DNA of 64,000 nt from Rana temporaria (GCF_905171775.1 NC_053494.1:164411101-164475100), one strand, 5' to 3'; counted from the first letter of the stretch, positions 12,472 through 24,770 are shown. Numbers and translations are program-made. Notes: generated from the letters alone by a model not told the origin.

Positions 12472-12959
12472 GGTTCACCCTAAAAAAACAAGTTTCTACC
12501 ATGCCATTCAGCATACTAGCATCAGCTAAAGTATGCCTTTATTTTTACTCACAGTTTAATCCCTTAGTTAAATTTCAGACACCCGCGGGGAATGGGCGTT
12601 CCTATGCAGAGGGGAACATGATTGACGGCCGGCTATGGCGCGTTACGCTTCCCGAAAATAGCCGGAGTAGGACTCGGCTCTTCACGGCGCTATACGGCGC
12701 CTGCGCACAGACTAGGAGCTGACTGCGCAGGCACCGTGAAGAGCCAAGTCCTATTTCGGCTATTTTCAGGAAGCGTGACGCGCCATAGCCGGCCGTCAAT
12801 CATGTTCCCCTCTGCCTAGGAACGTCTGAAACTTAACTAAGGGATTAAACTGTGAGTACAGCGCAAAAATAAATAAATAAAGGCATACTGTAGCTCGCGC
12901 TAGTATGCTGGATGGCATGGTAGAATTTTTTTTTTTTTTAGGGTGAACCCCCGCTTTAA
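12472..12959. mobile_element. Palindromic MITE (ttaaagtgg...ttcaccc ends)
   Basis: The ends are ttaaagtggaggttcaccc and gggtgaacccccgctttaa. The two halves are near mirror images: an atgccattcagcatactag block on the left is inverted at 12896-12925, and ggcttccc/gccggctatgg blocks face each other around about 12700. Non-coding. Confidence 0.85.
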
Positions 12960-13132
12960 GATGTCTTACGTGTGGAGATGTATTCCTGGGTTTATATGTT
13001 TTGGCAGAGAGTTTGGCTATATGTATATAAGCCTGCTTTGTGTCTTTTCTAAAAACTGTCATTGATTGCGTGTGTATTTTAAAACATCCAGACTGCCCTA
13101 CGTTTGCCCACACAGCTTTGGGGCACTAAAAC

Positions 13133-13271
13133 CTACTGTATTTATTGGCGTATAACACTCACTTTTTTATCCTGAAAATAGCGTAAACTGTGCCTGCGTG
13201 TTGTATGCAGGGGGCAGTGGAAAGCTTTTTTCCTGAAACTTCCCCTTCCCTTATACGCCGATAAATATGGT
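13133..13271. mobile_element. MITE, second tatttat-ggcgtata copy
   Basis: The left end, tactgtatttattggcgtata, and the right end, tatacgccgataaatatggta, are inverted copies. Confidence 0.7.
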
Positions 13272-14383
13272 AATTATCATAACAGTGTCTTTTTGTACAC
13301 CAACTTAGAACTGGTCTTAAAGCAGACCTTCACTCACTTTTTGTTGTTTCTTTATTTTGCTCCCTCCCCCTTTCAGAAAATTGCAACAAAAAATGTTTTA
13401 TTGGAAGGGATACCTATCAGCAAAGCACAGCCAGCATTTCTGCTTTCCTTGCCTGGGGGAGAGTGATGTCTGCCAGTCAGAAGGCTCTTGGGATACCCAC
13501 GTCATGCATTCCACAAGACTTCGGGGCTATGTAGAATACACATGTAAATGTGCAGTGCAGCATTAATAGGGGGTAAACTGCTAAGACCCAGAAGGGACAG
13601 CTGGCCCCCTGATGACAAAGAATATGGCGGCGTGAGACCAAGCGTGCTGCAGCTTTTGGCTGGTGTGACATTGGGGGTTGTTAGCTCTCGTGGTAGATGC
13701 GTTTTTGTGTAGTGAGTCGACACCAAACAGGCATGTATCGTTAAGGGCCTGGTAGCACATGTTTATTAAATGAGAAAAACAAAACAAAAGTCCACTCAGG
13801 AATCCCATGCAGGGGTTTAAACGATGATCAGAAATAACTGAAAATACTAGCCCACCTGGCTACTCTTCGACAGCACTGCTGCCATCGGTACTGGTCCCTT
13901 AAACCAGCAGCTCCTCCAGACCCCCAGTCTTGGGTGCACACGGCTTTGAAGCCCTTCAACGCCCACAGCGTCTGTCCCAACACAGAGACACCAGCTGCCA
14001 CTGCTCCAACTCCACCATCCTCTCCCTTCTGCTTTCCCAAGCCCTTCATTATATGAGCTGTGTGCACCTGGGCACACAGCTTGCAGGCTGTCTTTAAAAT
14101 TCGGACACAGGGTTGGAGATCCCGTTCCACCCATATCTCTGAAGGATCTCCAAGCCACAGAGCCCCATGTAGAGATAGAAAAATCAGAGAAAACTGCCAG
14201 AGCAGTTTTCTCTGTTTTTTAAATTTAAGCTCTGCAGCTCTGCACTCAGCCGATATACAGACTCTGTGTGCACTTCAACACCATTTTCATTGGGACAGAG
14301 CCTCGCTCTGCCACACTGGTTACAGCTGGAAATTGCTGTATTCGCTGGGCAGATGAATATGCTATTGTAGCTCAACAAAGTCA
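13272..14383. other. Intronic sequence, nothing recognised
   Basis: No domain, repeat terminus or RNA gene could be supported here. The overlapping short frames have no family signature. Confidence 0.4.
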
Positions 14384-14401
14384 GGCCCCGTACACACGGT
14401 C
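14384..14401. mobile_element. Left stub of a split Harbinger-family MITE
   Basis: The terminus ggccccgtacacacggtc is cut by the Penelope composite. The rest of the MITE resumes at 20073. Confidence 0.6.
14388..14401. repeat. 14-bp target site duplication, left copy
   Basis: The sequence ccgtacacacggtc is repeated exactly at 20073-20086, on the other side of the Penelope composite. Confidence 0.75.
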
Positions 14402-14443
14402 AAAATGAAAATTGGTGGAAAAATTGCGCTAAACATAAATAAT

Positions 14444-15345
14444 GTAAACAAAAAACAAAATAATACGGCGCTAATATTTAAACCTGTGAAAAATATATAT
14501 GTGAAATATATCTCAAAGAGTTGAATGCAACACTTATAAAAATAAATGTGAAATAAATAACCAAAAGAATGATCAAAAAATTAGATAAATGAATTGACAA
14601 TATGGTATTCAATGTGACAAATCCATCCATATAAATAAATAAAGTGAAAAAGAAATAGTCCATAAAAAATCGGTGCAATTAAGTCCAATTAAGGTGAGCA
14701 TCTGTGATTAATCAGGAAAGGGATCCTCCACCAAAAAGGTCACCCAATGTGTGGGAAATGAAATCTCCTTACCAGAGAAAAAGACCGGGCTTTCAACGGT
14801 CTAATTCGGCATAAGGATGTTTTAAGTCTTCCTTGAAAAGACTATTCCAGACACTGCTATGAATCACTAGTATTGATAACTCCAAAAGATAGGATCCCAT
14901 TCAAATCCGCTCCAGTTAAACATTGGTGTTCATAAAAAATAAAGAATGGTAGGAAACCACATAGTGCATTACTGTGTAAACATTGAGCTTTAATAAAAAC
15001 AGGTGTGCACTTACAGCAGAAACTTTGTAATCTCGCATGTGGGATATGGTATGGAAGGGATGGCGTTTCCTCAAGCCCCCGTTCGCTTCGTATCTCCGTC
15101 CGTCACGTGTCTCTCCCTCTAGCGTGATGACGTCACTGTGGCTAAGCTCCTCCTACGCGTTTCGTCGCAATACAGACGTCTACGGGGATAGGCTGCCTGG
15201 AATTTTGATCATTCTTTTGGTTATTTATTTCACATTTATTTTTATAAGTGTTGCATTCAACTCTTTGAGATATATTTCACATATATATTTTTCACAGGTT
15301 TAAATATTAGCGCCGTATTATTTTGTTTTTTGTTTCTTTGTTTAC
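14444..15345. mobile_element. Small foldback element inside the composite
   Basis: Arms of about 135 bp (14444-14578 and 15203-15345) pair with a constant coordinate sum of 29781 over most of their length. Each contains cggcgctaa and cctgtgaaaaatatatatgt. The centre has no coding frame but carries GACGAAACGCGTAGG on the minus strand at 15150-15171. Confidence 0.75.
15148..15190 (-). ncRNA. Degenerate hammerhead-like core
   Basis: On the minus strand a short stem CGTC/GACG is followed by GAAA, palindrome CGCG and UA, as in the other copies. The CUGANGA segment is poorly matched (about 4 of 7), so this is a weak call. Confidence 0.3.
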
Positions 15346-15521
15346 TATGGTATTTTAGTAATTAATACTGGCAGCTTTTCACAGAAATTAATTTTTTTCA
15401 CTGTTAATTTATTTATACGATAGCGCAGTGTTTTTTCTGTCTATACAGAGAAATCCCTTTCCATAAATAATGTAAAACCTGTAATGGCCAGCACCAACAA
15501 AAAACAATGTTGTGTACGAAA

Positions 15522-17058
15522 GGTGAGAAAGAAAAAGTGCAGCGCTAAATATTGAGTGAAGGGATTCAAACAATACGGTAAGTAGTACAATCCGATGAAA
15601 CAATTCAAATAGAATTGGACCCAGGAGACACTTACCATATGATATGGTGAGTGAAAAAAAGGAAAAATAAATAAATAACTGAAACAATGTAATAGTGTGG
15701 AAAGCCACTAGGAGGTGGTGTTCCTGTAGGAAATGTGTGCAACACACTAAAGTGGGTGATGTGACACCTGTAGGTGATAACAAATGGGGTGAACCAATCA
15801 CAAAGTCCAAGCAAAAAATGTATATATATGGCAATCCGATATCAGACTGATATGTACAGTCTTTGAGAGATGGAATTGGTCGGAAATTCTTATGAAGGAA
15901 AAACAAAACGGCCACTCAAAAAGAACTGATGTAGGATTGTCCTCTCTGGTATGCCGATCAGACGATCAGTGTAGATGGTGAAAACCACAGCAACGATTCA
16001 CAGTGATATCCAAAAAGATAAATAAATGGATACTCTTACCAGAATATGTGGACATACACGTCAGCGACGGTATGTCGATCAGGCATGCACGAACTCCTAG
16101 GCAAAGATGGTGTTGATGGGAAACGTTCCAATATGTCAAACTTTAATCCCCGGGAGTCGGTAGAATCCAAGCGGCAGAAAACAAATCTTGCAGGAGAGAT
16201 TCACAAACAAATCTTGCAGGAGAAGTTCACAAGCATAAATATGCAGTGAGCGAAGCCGTCACGGAATCATGTAAAGAAAAAAGTGACTCACATGGTGCGG
16301 TAAATCCTTAAAAAAAGCCTTTTATTTAGGCATGGAAGGCAAGCAAATAAAACAGAAAACTGAATACAAAACATATAAAAATTGGTAGATAAAAAATAGT
16401 ACAAGCCGGGTCAAGGACAAGTACAAGTGATCACGTATTTAAAAAATGGCGTCTTGAGCAGGTAGCGTATGGGCTATGTACCCGACATGTTTCGAGCAAA
16501 AGAGCTCTTCAACTGGGGCATATCCCATACATGTGCCCAACGCCATCTATTTATGCCTTACAAAATGAAGCAATGATGACACCATGCCTGGAACAGCTGA
16601 GACAGCTGGGGGGGGGGGTGTAACCAATCACAGACCTCTTCATCTAATACCGCCCACTGCTGTCAGCAAAGGACGTTATGCAGTGTGCAGAGCTGTTTCC
16701 TGTATGACTATAGTGAACCACCATTGGTTGCCCAAGCGTCCAGGCGGGGCACGTTGCATGTCATTTCCGCCCCCAGCACAGCACATAGCGTCTGTCACTT
16801 CCGCCCATAACACAGCACCTGGCGCGTCATAACCGCGTCATGTCCGCCCTTGATGGAGCTGGGAATGCGGCAATCAGGAAGTCATACAAACTATTGCACG
16901 CATTGAGGGCGCAGTGTCCGTGTAGTCCAAGACACACACGCGCGTCGCCACGGAAACCGCAGAGACGCGACGTGTAATACACGTGACACATGTGCGCACC
17001 GCGCTGGAACGCAGACCAGCGAACCGGCCAATGGCAGGGAAGACAACCCGGCCAATCA
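15522..17058 (-). repeat. Left 1.54-kb inverted arm of the Penelope-like element
   Basis: This is the reverse complement of 18534-20070, with coordinates summing to 35592 at all four points checked. Translated short frames in the two arms are identical or nearly so, which implies a recent origin or gene conversion. Confidence 0.9.
16480..16517 (-). ncRNA. Hammerhead-like core, left arm copy
   Basis: Minus-strand order: CCCC, UUGAAGA (consensus CUGANGA with one change), 4-bp stem II GAGC/GCUC, GAAA, palindrome CAUG, UC, GGG. It is the exact mirror of the copy at 19075-19112. Confidence 0.5.
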
Positions 17059-17065
17059 TGTCACC

Positions 17066-18131
17066 ATTAATGACAATGGGATGGGCATTGTTCTCACATA
17101 CGATCTCAGCCACAGCCTTATACACTTCCTTGACCTTGAAATTTCAGTGGACAACAACCAATTGGTTACTAAAACATTTTTCAAGCCAATGGATCGGAAT
17201 GGGTATATCCCCACCAACAGCTGCCACTACAGCTCTTGGCTGAAGTCTATACCCTTCAGCCAATTGCTTCGTATTAGAAGGAACTGCACCAACTTGTCTG
17301 ATTTTGTCACACAAGCTGAGTCCCTAAAGGTTAAATTTGTCGAAAAAGGCTATTCACCGGCCAAAGTGGATGAGGATATCGATCCAGTCTTTAAGACTGA
17401 TAGAAATTCTCTCATTGTAGAAAAACCAAAACGCCCCCCAGATGACAGATTCAAATGGGCTTTTACCACCCAGTATTCGGTTCAACATAAACGGATTAAG
17501 AGTATACTTAACCAACACTGGAAGGTATTGAAGAGCGATTCCCTTTTAGGTCCTGTACTCCCTGATAGACCTGGAGTAGTATTTAGAGGAGCCATGGCAT
17601 TGAGGAACAAGCTTGCTCCTAATGTATCAGACCCTCCCACTAAACCATCATTCTTTCCAGAAATGAAAGGTTTTCATGCATGTAGGAGATGCAATGTCTG
17701 CCTTTTGAATGCGTTTACCAGCAGAAGGAAAGACAGTTTTACATCCACGGTGACATCCACCATTTATCACATGAGGGACTTTGTAACCTGCGACACACGT
17801 TATGTCGTTTACCTTCTTACTTGTCCATGTAAGAAACAATACGTGGGCAGGACTATACGTACGTTTGCTATTAGTAAACGAACATATAACACGGATTAGA
17901 TTAGGTAAAACTAATCACAGTGTGCCCAAACATTACCTGGAACATCACCACAAAAAAACAGAAGGGACAAGCTTCCAGATCATTGGAAAATGTACCCCCC
18001 ATTGGAGGGGCGAATTCAAGATCAGGGGCGTGTCCCAGCTCGAGATGTTCTGGATATATCAGTTACGTTGTTTTTTCCCCCATGGACTCAATATAGAGTG
18101 GGATATCAATGCCTTTATTAATAAATCATAG
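17066..18131 (+). pseudogene. Penelope-like reverse transcriptase C-terminus plus GIY-YIG endonuclease
   Basis: The first frame (to about 17862) begins inside the reverse transcriptase, with HFLDLEI, KPMDRNGYI and NQHWKVLKSDSLLG. It continues through the cysteine motif CRRCNVC to the GIY-YIG start YVVYLLTCPC and YVGRT (about 17801-17854). A frameshift between about 17862 and 17873 moves the rest to another frame: NEHITRIRLGK, HSVPKHYLEHH, and PHGLN near the stop at 18131. The catalytic YxDD part of the reverse transcriptase is absent. The remnant cannot encode a working protein as it stands. The family call (Penelope-like, Neptune style) rests on the reverse transcriptase plus GIY-YIG fusion. 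Confidence 0.9.
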
Positions 18132-18533
18132 TTTTGCACTGTATTCTTATCCCCTTTTTTGACTAGGGTACGGTTTCACATTTCCCCTAGTGTATAAGTT
18201 TAGTCATCCATCCCCCTGCATTTGCATAGCAAGTCGATGTATGGTTTTATTATTTACCTTTTTATTTACAGTGTTTGTTTATTCACAAAGGTTTTAATTA
18301 TTGTACTATATACAGATTGTTAATAATAGCAATGATGCCGCACAGCCTTTATGTACCCAGCTTTAATTGGCCTGGGCACGCGTAGGTCATTTCCCTTCAA
18401 ACTGTAGGTCGGATGTCCACGATTGCTTTGATCTGCTTATGCGGGCCAATGGCATACATGGAACGCACTGTGAGGGCGCAGCGTGATGACATCACGACGC
18501 CGACCTGCATACACATTATGCTGACCTCTCCTG

Positions 18534-20070
18534 TGATTGGCCGGGTTGTCTTCCCTGCCATTGGCCGGTTCGCTGGTCTGCGTTCCAGCGCGGTGCGCAC
18601 ATGTGTCACGTGTATTACACGTCGCGTCTCCGCGGTTTCCGTGGTGACGCGCGTGTGTGTCTTGGACTACACGGACACTGCGCCCTCAATGCGTGCAATA
18701 GTTTGTATGACTTCCTGATTGCCGCGTTCCCAGCTCCATCAAGGGCGGACATGACGCGGTTATGACGCACCGGGTGCTGTGTTATGGGCGGAAGTGACAG
18801 ACGCTATGTGCTGTGCTGGGGGCGGAAATGACATGCAACGTGCCCCGCCTGGACGCTTGGGCAACCAATGGTGGTTCACTATAGTCATACAGGAAACAGC
18901 TCTGCACACTGCATAACGTCCTTTGCTGACAGCAGTGGGCGGTATTAGATGAAGAGGTCTGTGATTGGTTACACCCCCCCCCCCAGCTGTCTCAGCTGTT
19001 CCAGGCATGGTGTCATCATTGCTTCATTTTGTAAGGCATAAATAGATGGCGTTGGGCACATGTATGGGATATGCCCCAGTTGAAGAGCTCTTTTGCTCGA
19101 AACATGTCGGGTACATAGCCCATACGCTACCTGCTCAAGACGCCATTTTTTAAATACGTGATCACTTGTACTTGTCCTTGACCCGGCTTGTACTTTTTTT
19201 TATCTACCAATTTGTATATGTTTTGTATCCAGTTTTCTGTTTTATTTGCTTGCCTTCCATGCCTAAATAAAAGGCTTTTTTTAAGGATTTACCGCACCAT
19301 GTGAGTCACTTTTTTCTTTACATGATTCCGTGACGGCTTCGCTCACTGCATATTTATGCTTGTGAACTTCTCCTGCAAGATTTGTTTGTGAATCTCTCCT
19401 GCAAGATTTGTTTTCTGCCGCTTGGATTCTACCGACTCCCGGGGATTAAAGTTTGACATATTGGAACGTTTCCCATCAACACCATCTTTGCCTAGGAGTT
19501 CGTGCATGCCTGATCGACATACCGTCGCTGACGTGTATGTCCACATATTCTGGTAAGAGTATCCATTTATTTATCTTTTTGGATATCACTGTGAATCGTT
19601 GCTGTGGTTTTCACCATCTACACTGATCGTCTGATCGGCATACCAGAGAGGACAATCCTACATCAGTTCTTTTTGAGTGGCCGTTTTGTTTTTCCTTCAT
19701 AAGAATTTCCGACCAATTCCATCTCTCAAAGACTGTACATATCAGTCTGATATCGGATTGCCATATATATACATTTTTTGCTTGGACTTTGTGATTGGTT
19801 CACCCCATTTGTTATCACCTACAGGTGTCACATCACCCACTTTAGTGTGTTGCACACATTTCCTACAGGAACACCACCTCCTAGCGGCTTTCCACACTAT
19901 TACATTGTTTCAGTTATTTATTTTTTTTTCCTTTTTTTCACTCACCATATCATATGGTGAGTGTCTCCTGGGTCCAATTCTATTTGAATTGTTTCATCGA
20001 ATTGTAATACTTAACGTATAGTTTGAATCCCTTCACTCAATATTTTGCGCTGCACTTTTTCTTTCTCACC
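18534..20070 (+). repeat. Right 1.54-kb inverted arm of the Penelope-like element
   Basis: Mirror of the left arm; it holds the plus-strand hammerhead-like core at 19075-19112. The outer edge reads cactcaatatt...ctttctcacc. Confidence 0.9.
19075..19112 (+). ncRNA. Hammerhead-like core, right arm copy
   Basis: Order: CCCAG, UUGAAGA, stem II GAGC-ucuuuu-GCUC, GAAA, palindrome CAUG, UC, GGG. GAAA is intact and stem II is a perfect 4 bp. The missing loop on stem III suggests pairing between two RNA copies, as proposed for Penelope hammerheads. Confidence 0.5.
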
Positions 20071-20072
20071 TT

Positions 20073-20444
20073 CCGTACACACGGTCGGACAAAACCGATG
20101 AGAATGGTCCGACGGACCGTTTTCTTTGGTTCACCGCTGAAGTGGCCTGATGGTCTGATGTGTGTACACACCATCAGTTCAAAATCCGATCGTGTCAGAA
20201 CACGGTGACGTAAAACACACGACGTGCTGAAAAAAATGAAGTTCAATGCTTCCAAGCATGCGTCGACTTGATTCTGAGCATGCGCGGGTTTTGAACCAAT
20301 GCTTTTCTGTACTAACCATCGGTTTGGCCCGATAGGGCAGCGGTCCATCGGTTCGGTTTTGAAGCATGTTTTAAAATTTTGGACCGAAGGAAAACAGACC
20401 GATAGCCTATACACACGGTCGGTTTGGTCCGATGAAAATAAACT
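20073..20444. mobile_element. Right part of the split Harbinger-family MITE
   Basis: It resumes with ccgtacacacggtcgg and contains the family core (gtgacgtaaaacac, gcatgcgtcgacttgattc). Its right terminus is not a clean family end and may be truncated. The first 14 bases are the right target duplication. Confidence 0.65.
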
Positions 20445-20966
20445 AAGGAGTTGAAATCAAAATGAACCCCAGCAAGGAGGAGGGTGAACGTCCTCTTTAT
20501 TTACAGACAGTTTGCTTATCTGTGAACTGGCAGCAATTCCTATCGAATCTGTTGCAGCCATATCGACAGATTCTAAAAGTGGCAATAATAAGAAACACCT
20601 GAATCTGGAAAATATGTCAAAAAGCTTTGCAAAACTGTCGGAAGGAAGACTTTCGTGTATTAAGCACATGTCTTTTTAAGAGGCCCTCTAAAAAAGTGTT
20701 GTAACTGCTTTATTTAATGTCTTTCTACTAGGTACCCCCTGTCAAAAATAGTTTTGTTTGCACAATTACCTAAAGAAATGCTTTATTAAATTTCTAAAGT
20801 GCCATAATTTCACACTGTGCTTACTATGCAGGAAAAAAATCCATCAGAGAAATGTAAGCACATTGAATTTCTTGGAAGATATTTACATAGAACATTTATA
20901 GTAAGAAAAAAAATCCTCCCCCACGTGGCTTTCAGCTTAAGGCCTGATTCACACCTATACATTTGT

Positions 20967-21097
20967 AGGCTGGATTCACACCTATGCAGTTTTAGTGCTT
21001 TTTGCATTTTGGAGATTTGCACTACGGTCCATTTAACATTGTTTCCTATGGAACACATTCCAAAAAGCAAAAAAACTGCATAGGTGTGAATCAGCCT
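20967..21097. mobile_element. Palindromic MITE (aggctgattcacacc ends)
   Basis: The ends aggctggattcacacctatg and cataggtgtgaatcagcct are inverted. An extra copy of the left end lies just upstream at 20938-20966. The same family recurs at 21791-21945. Confidence 0.8.
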
Positions 21098-21100
21098 TTT

Positions 21101-21513
21101 GCCCTGTACACACGATCGGTTCGTCCGATGAAAACGGACCGATGGACCGTTTTCATCGGACGAACCGATCGTGTGTGGGCCCCATAGTTTTTTTTCCCCA
21201 TCGGTGAAAAAAAATAGAACCTGTTTTAAAATTGTCTTATAGTTAAAAAACCGATAGAAAAAAACGATCGTCTGTGGGGAAATTTATCGGTCAAAAATCC
21301 ATGCATGCTCAGAATCAAGTCGACGCATGCTCGGAAGCATTGAACTTAATTTTTCTCAGCACGTCGTTGTGTTTTACGTCACCGCGTTGGACACTATCAG
21401 ATTTTTAACCGATGGTGTGTAGGCAAGACTGATGAAAGTCAGCTTCATCGGATATCTGATGAAAAAATCCATCAGTCCGTTTTCATCAGACAAACCGATC
21501 GTGTGTACAGGGA
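21101..21513. mobile_element. Harbinger-family MITE, complete
   Basis: The left end is gccctgtacacacgatcgg and the right end ccgatcgtgtgtacaggg. Between them are the inner palindrome ggaccgatggaccg and the core gtcgacgcatgctcgg...cacgtcg. Non-coding. Confidence 0.8.
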
Positions 21514-21790
21514 ATTAGAGTCCCAAAACAAGCAAAGTACCATTTATTCTTATTGCCATTGAGGAGGAAACTTGTCATATAATGACATTGACAGGTCAAT
21601 TCAAAGGGTTCTTCTCTTATCTGTTTGAGTTCTCTGCAGCATTGTGGAGAGACTTCACACTGCGCTCTGCATTTTATGACTAATATGTAAATTGCAGTTA
21701 CAGTTTGGAATATTTTCAGTGGTGTTCTGCAAAATGTGAAAATCATTATTTGCGTTACATTTTAAATGGATCCCTTTCTCTTAACCACTT

Positions 21791-21945
21791 AGGCTGGATT
21801 CACATCTATGCATTTTTTGGTGCTTTTTGCATTTTTCAGATTTGAACTACAGATTGTGTTTCATAGGAAACCATGTGAAATGGACTGTAGTGCAAATCTG
21901 CAAAATACAAAAAGCACTAAAACTGCATAGGTGTGAATCCAGACT
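21791..21945. mobile_element. Palindromic MITE, second aggctggattcac copy
   Basis: The inverted ends aggctggattcacatctat and ataggtgtgaatccagact match the copy at 20967-21097. Confidence 0.8.
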
Positions 21946-22921
21946 TAACCAGTTCCCTACTGAGCCATAGTAATATGACGTTGGCAGGAACCTTGTCTCC
22001 CTCCGGGTGGACGTCATATGATGTCCTGGGCTTCCTGGCCGCTAGGGGGCACGCGCATGCCACCGACGGAGTGTGCTCGCCCGCGACGTCGCTCGGCACC
22101 CGTTGCGTGTTCCCGGCGGGCGCAATGGCCGCCGGGCACCCGCGATTGCCCGTGATCAAGGCAGGAAAACACACAGATCCTCCTCCTGTCAGAGGAGAGG
22201 AGACCGATGTATGTTCCCAGTACAGAGGAACACAGATCAGTCTCCTCCACTTGTGAGTCCCCTCCCCCTACAGTAAGAATCGCTCCCAGGGAACATATTT
22301 AACCCCTTCAGTGCCCCCTAATGTTAACCCCTTCCCTGCCAGTCACATTTACACAGTAATCAGTGCAGTTTTATAGCATTAATCGCTGTATAAATGTGAA
22401 TGGTCCCAAAAATGTGTCAAAAGTGTCCGAAATGTCAATCGCAATGTCACGGTCACAATTAAAATCGCAGATCGCCTCCATTACTAGTAAAAAAATAAAC
22501 AAAAATAAAAATGCAATAAATGCAATAAAACTATCCCCTATTTTGTAGACGCTATAACTTTTTCACAAACCAATCAATATTCACTTATTGCGATTTTTTT
22601 TACCAAAAATATGTAGAAGAATATGTATCGGTCTAAACTGAGAATTTTTTTTATTTTATTTTTAAATTTGATATTTATTAAAAAAGTAAAAAATGTTTTT
22701 TTTTTAAATTGTCGCTTTTCTTTTATTTATAGTGCAAAAAATAAAAACCGCAGAGGTGATCGAATCCCACCAAACGAAAGCTCTATTTGTGGAAAAAAAC
22801 ATAAAGATTTTATTTGGGTATAGTGTTGCATGAACGCGCAATTGTCATTGCAACAGCGCTGAAAACGAAAAATTGGTCTGGGCAGGAAGGGGATGAAAAT
22901 GCCCTATATTGAAGTGGTTAA
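21945..22921 (-). repeat. Long dispersed repeat (~1 kb), minus orientation
   Basis: It starts ttaaccagttccctac and ends gaagtggttaa. The order of shared blocks is the reverse of that in the 47521-48500 copy. It contains a GC-rich part (22010-22150) and a long AT-rich part. No coding signature was seen; class unknown. Confidence 0.7.
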
Positions 22922-23560
22922 GGACCGAGCCTCTTTCTGAGATTTGGTGTTTACAAGTTAAAAACTGCTAGAAAATTGCTTAGAACCCCTAAACATTATA
23001 TATATTTTTTTATGATTATGATTATGCCCAATACAACACATTGCTTCTCAGATGCATGGTTAGTCTGTAGTACAACCTTCATTTGCCATTAAAGTAACTT
23101 CAGGTTTCATGTGTCCCACACGAAAGTCAAGCAGCATTATTGGCAGCATTTAGAAAAAATGCATCTATATATAACACAGTGTACAAGGAGCTTAAAGTAG
23201 AACTACAGGCGAAAAAAAAAAATTCATTTTGGATAGAGCAAAAAAGTGTTATAACCCCTGCCAGATTATTTTCCCACCTCTGTGTTTTATTGCAGAAATG
23301 TCCCTTCACTTCCTGTCCCTTTGCCAAACAGGAAGTGAGAGGAAATCCCTGCAAATTAGGGGAATTCATTGGGGACCCTAGGTCACCAATATTAGTGTCC
23401 CCATTGGAAGATTTCCCTTCTATTACATACGAGGTGAGGACAACCCAAATTTTGGGATTTTCTTTACTTTCACTTTCAATTAAAATGGCAAATAGGACAA
23501 AAAGAGAGGGTGAATCTTCTAAATGCGGGCACAGATAGCAATAAAGATTGACATGTGTTA

Positions 23561-23969
23561 GGCCTCGTACACACGGGCAAGAATCTCGTCAGGAAAAAAA
23601 CTTTGTTTTTCCCGTCGAGATTTTTGGCAAGAATCTCTGAGTGTATACACAGACCTTTCAAAAGAACCGCGGTTCTCATGAAAGGCAAGAACGCAGTGAC
23701 GTCATCGCGTACGCCGAGCATGCGCTTGTCTCATTCGATGCCGTCGTCGCCATCTTGCTTCACCCTACCTATGCTGTGGATGCTCCCGCGCATGCGTCAA
23801 AGTCATTTCGAGCATGTGCGGGTTTCCATGGCGACAGGCAAGTATAGACACTCTCGGGTTTTTTCGTCGGGAAACAGGCCGACAAGAATCTCAACGAGAA
23901 AATAGAGAGCAGGTTCTCTATTTTTCTCGTCGAGATTCTGGACAGATTTCCGGATGAGAAACCTGAAAG
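23561..23969. mobile_element. Left part of a Harbinger-family MITE split by a Penelope element
   Basis: It starts ggcctcgtacacacgggc. The right terminus, gtgtgtacgaggct, lies at 27613-27626. The last 14 bases (23956-23969) are the left target duplication of the insertion. Confidence 0.75.
23956..23969. repeat. 14-bp target site duplication, left copy
   Basis: The sequence gagaaacctgaaag is repeated exactly at 27538-27551. Confidence 0.8.
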
Positions 23970-24180
23970 TCAAAACAAGCAGAGTTCACAACGTGGAAAT
24001 GCCAGAAGATTTGTTGTATAGATCAGATTCAGATAAAGAAAACAGATCTAAGTGCTCTCTGATAAACTAAAAACGTTTATTTAAAAAGCATATATCAGGC
24101 TACTCACATTTAGCCGAGAAACAAACGGCAGTGTATATGTGCATACCAAAGGATGGCAGCAAACAACGTACTAACAGGCT

Positions 24181-24222
24181 CCTCCCCCCGTATGCATTAT
24201 GTTATTGCAACTTCCTCAGCGA
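24181..24222 (-). ncRNA. Hammerhead-like core, left arm
   Basis: On the minus strand: CUGAGGA (full consensus), stem II GUU/AAC, AUAA in place of GAAA, then UGCA and UAC. The partner copy in the right arm has CGCG where this has UGCA. Both are self-complementary. Confidence 0.35.
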
Positions 24223-24770
24223 GGCGGGGCCTTCTACGTCGCTGACATGCCTATAAATATGCTGCCGTCGTCATGGGAACCAGACATCTGACGCGATCAC
24301 ACCAATAGGACGTCCAGCGTCCGTCAAAGGCGGACAACTTTATTGTTCTCACATGAGTAATAAAACACACGATCGGCAGCAAATAAAAAATACAAAGACC
24401 TACTATAAACTACAGATGTTTTTTACCTAGGATTTACTGGCGTATTTCTACCAAGTATTCTAGGAAACATTAAAAACAATTTTAATCATATATTAAGAAC
24501 GTCCTATTATAAACGTATATTGAATATCGCCATCATGTGGTCAAATTAAAAACTACTGCCTAATCACTTATACAATTTCGCTCAATGCCATCCTTAGAAA
24601 AAAACAATAAGAATATACAAGTTATTAAAGTTAAAATTAAATCGATACCATATAAAGCAACTCATTTATTAACAATGAGACAATAAAATATAATCTATCA
24701 AAAATCATAAAAAAATATATTCCAAAAAGATTTACCATAAAAAGTATAAAAATATTCCATATATATAGTG

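Larger units (their letters stand above)
14402..20072 (+). mobile_element. Penelope-like composite element
   Basis: The insertion is bounded by exact 14-bp repeats. It holds a small foldback (about 14444-15345), a 176-bp unassigned spacer, and a large element: inverted arm 15522-17058, centre 17059-18533 with a reverse transcriptase/GIY-YIG frame, and inverted arm 18534-20070. Arms flanking the coding core are a Penelope-like trait. The split MITE shows that the target was already a MITE. Confidence 0.75.

Noticed and set aside
15409..15915. Long minus-strand frame in the left Penelope arm, repeated in the right arm
   Set aside because: It lacks any recognisable domain and is matched in both arms only because the arms are copies. 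Treated as non-coding terminal repeat.
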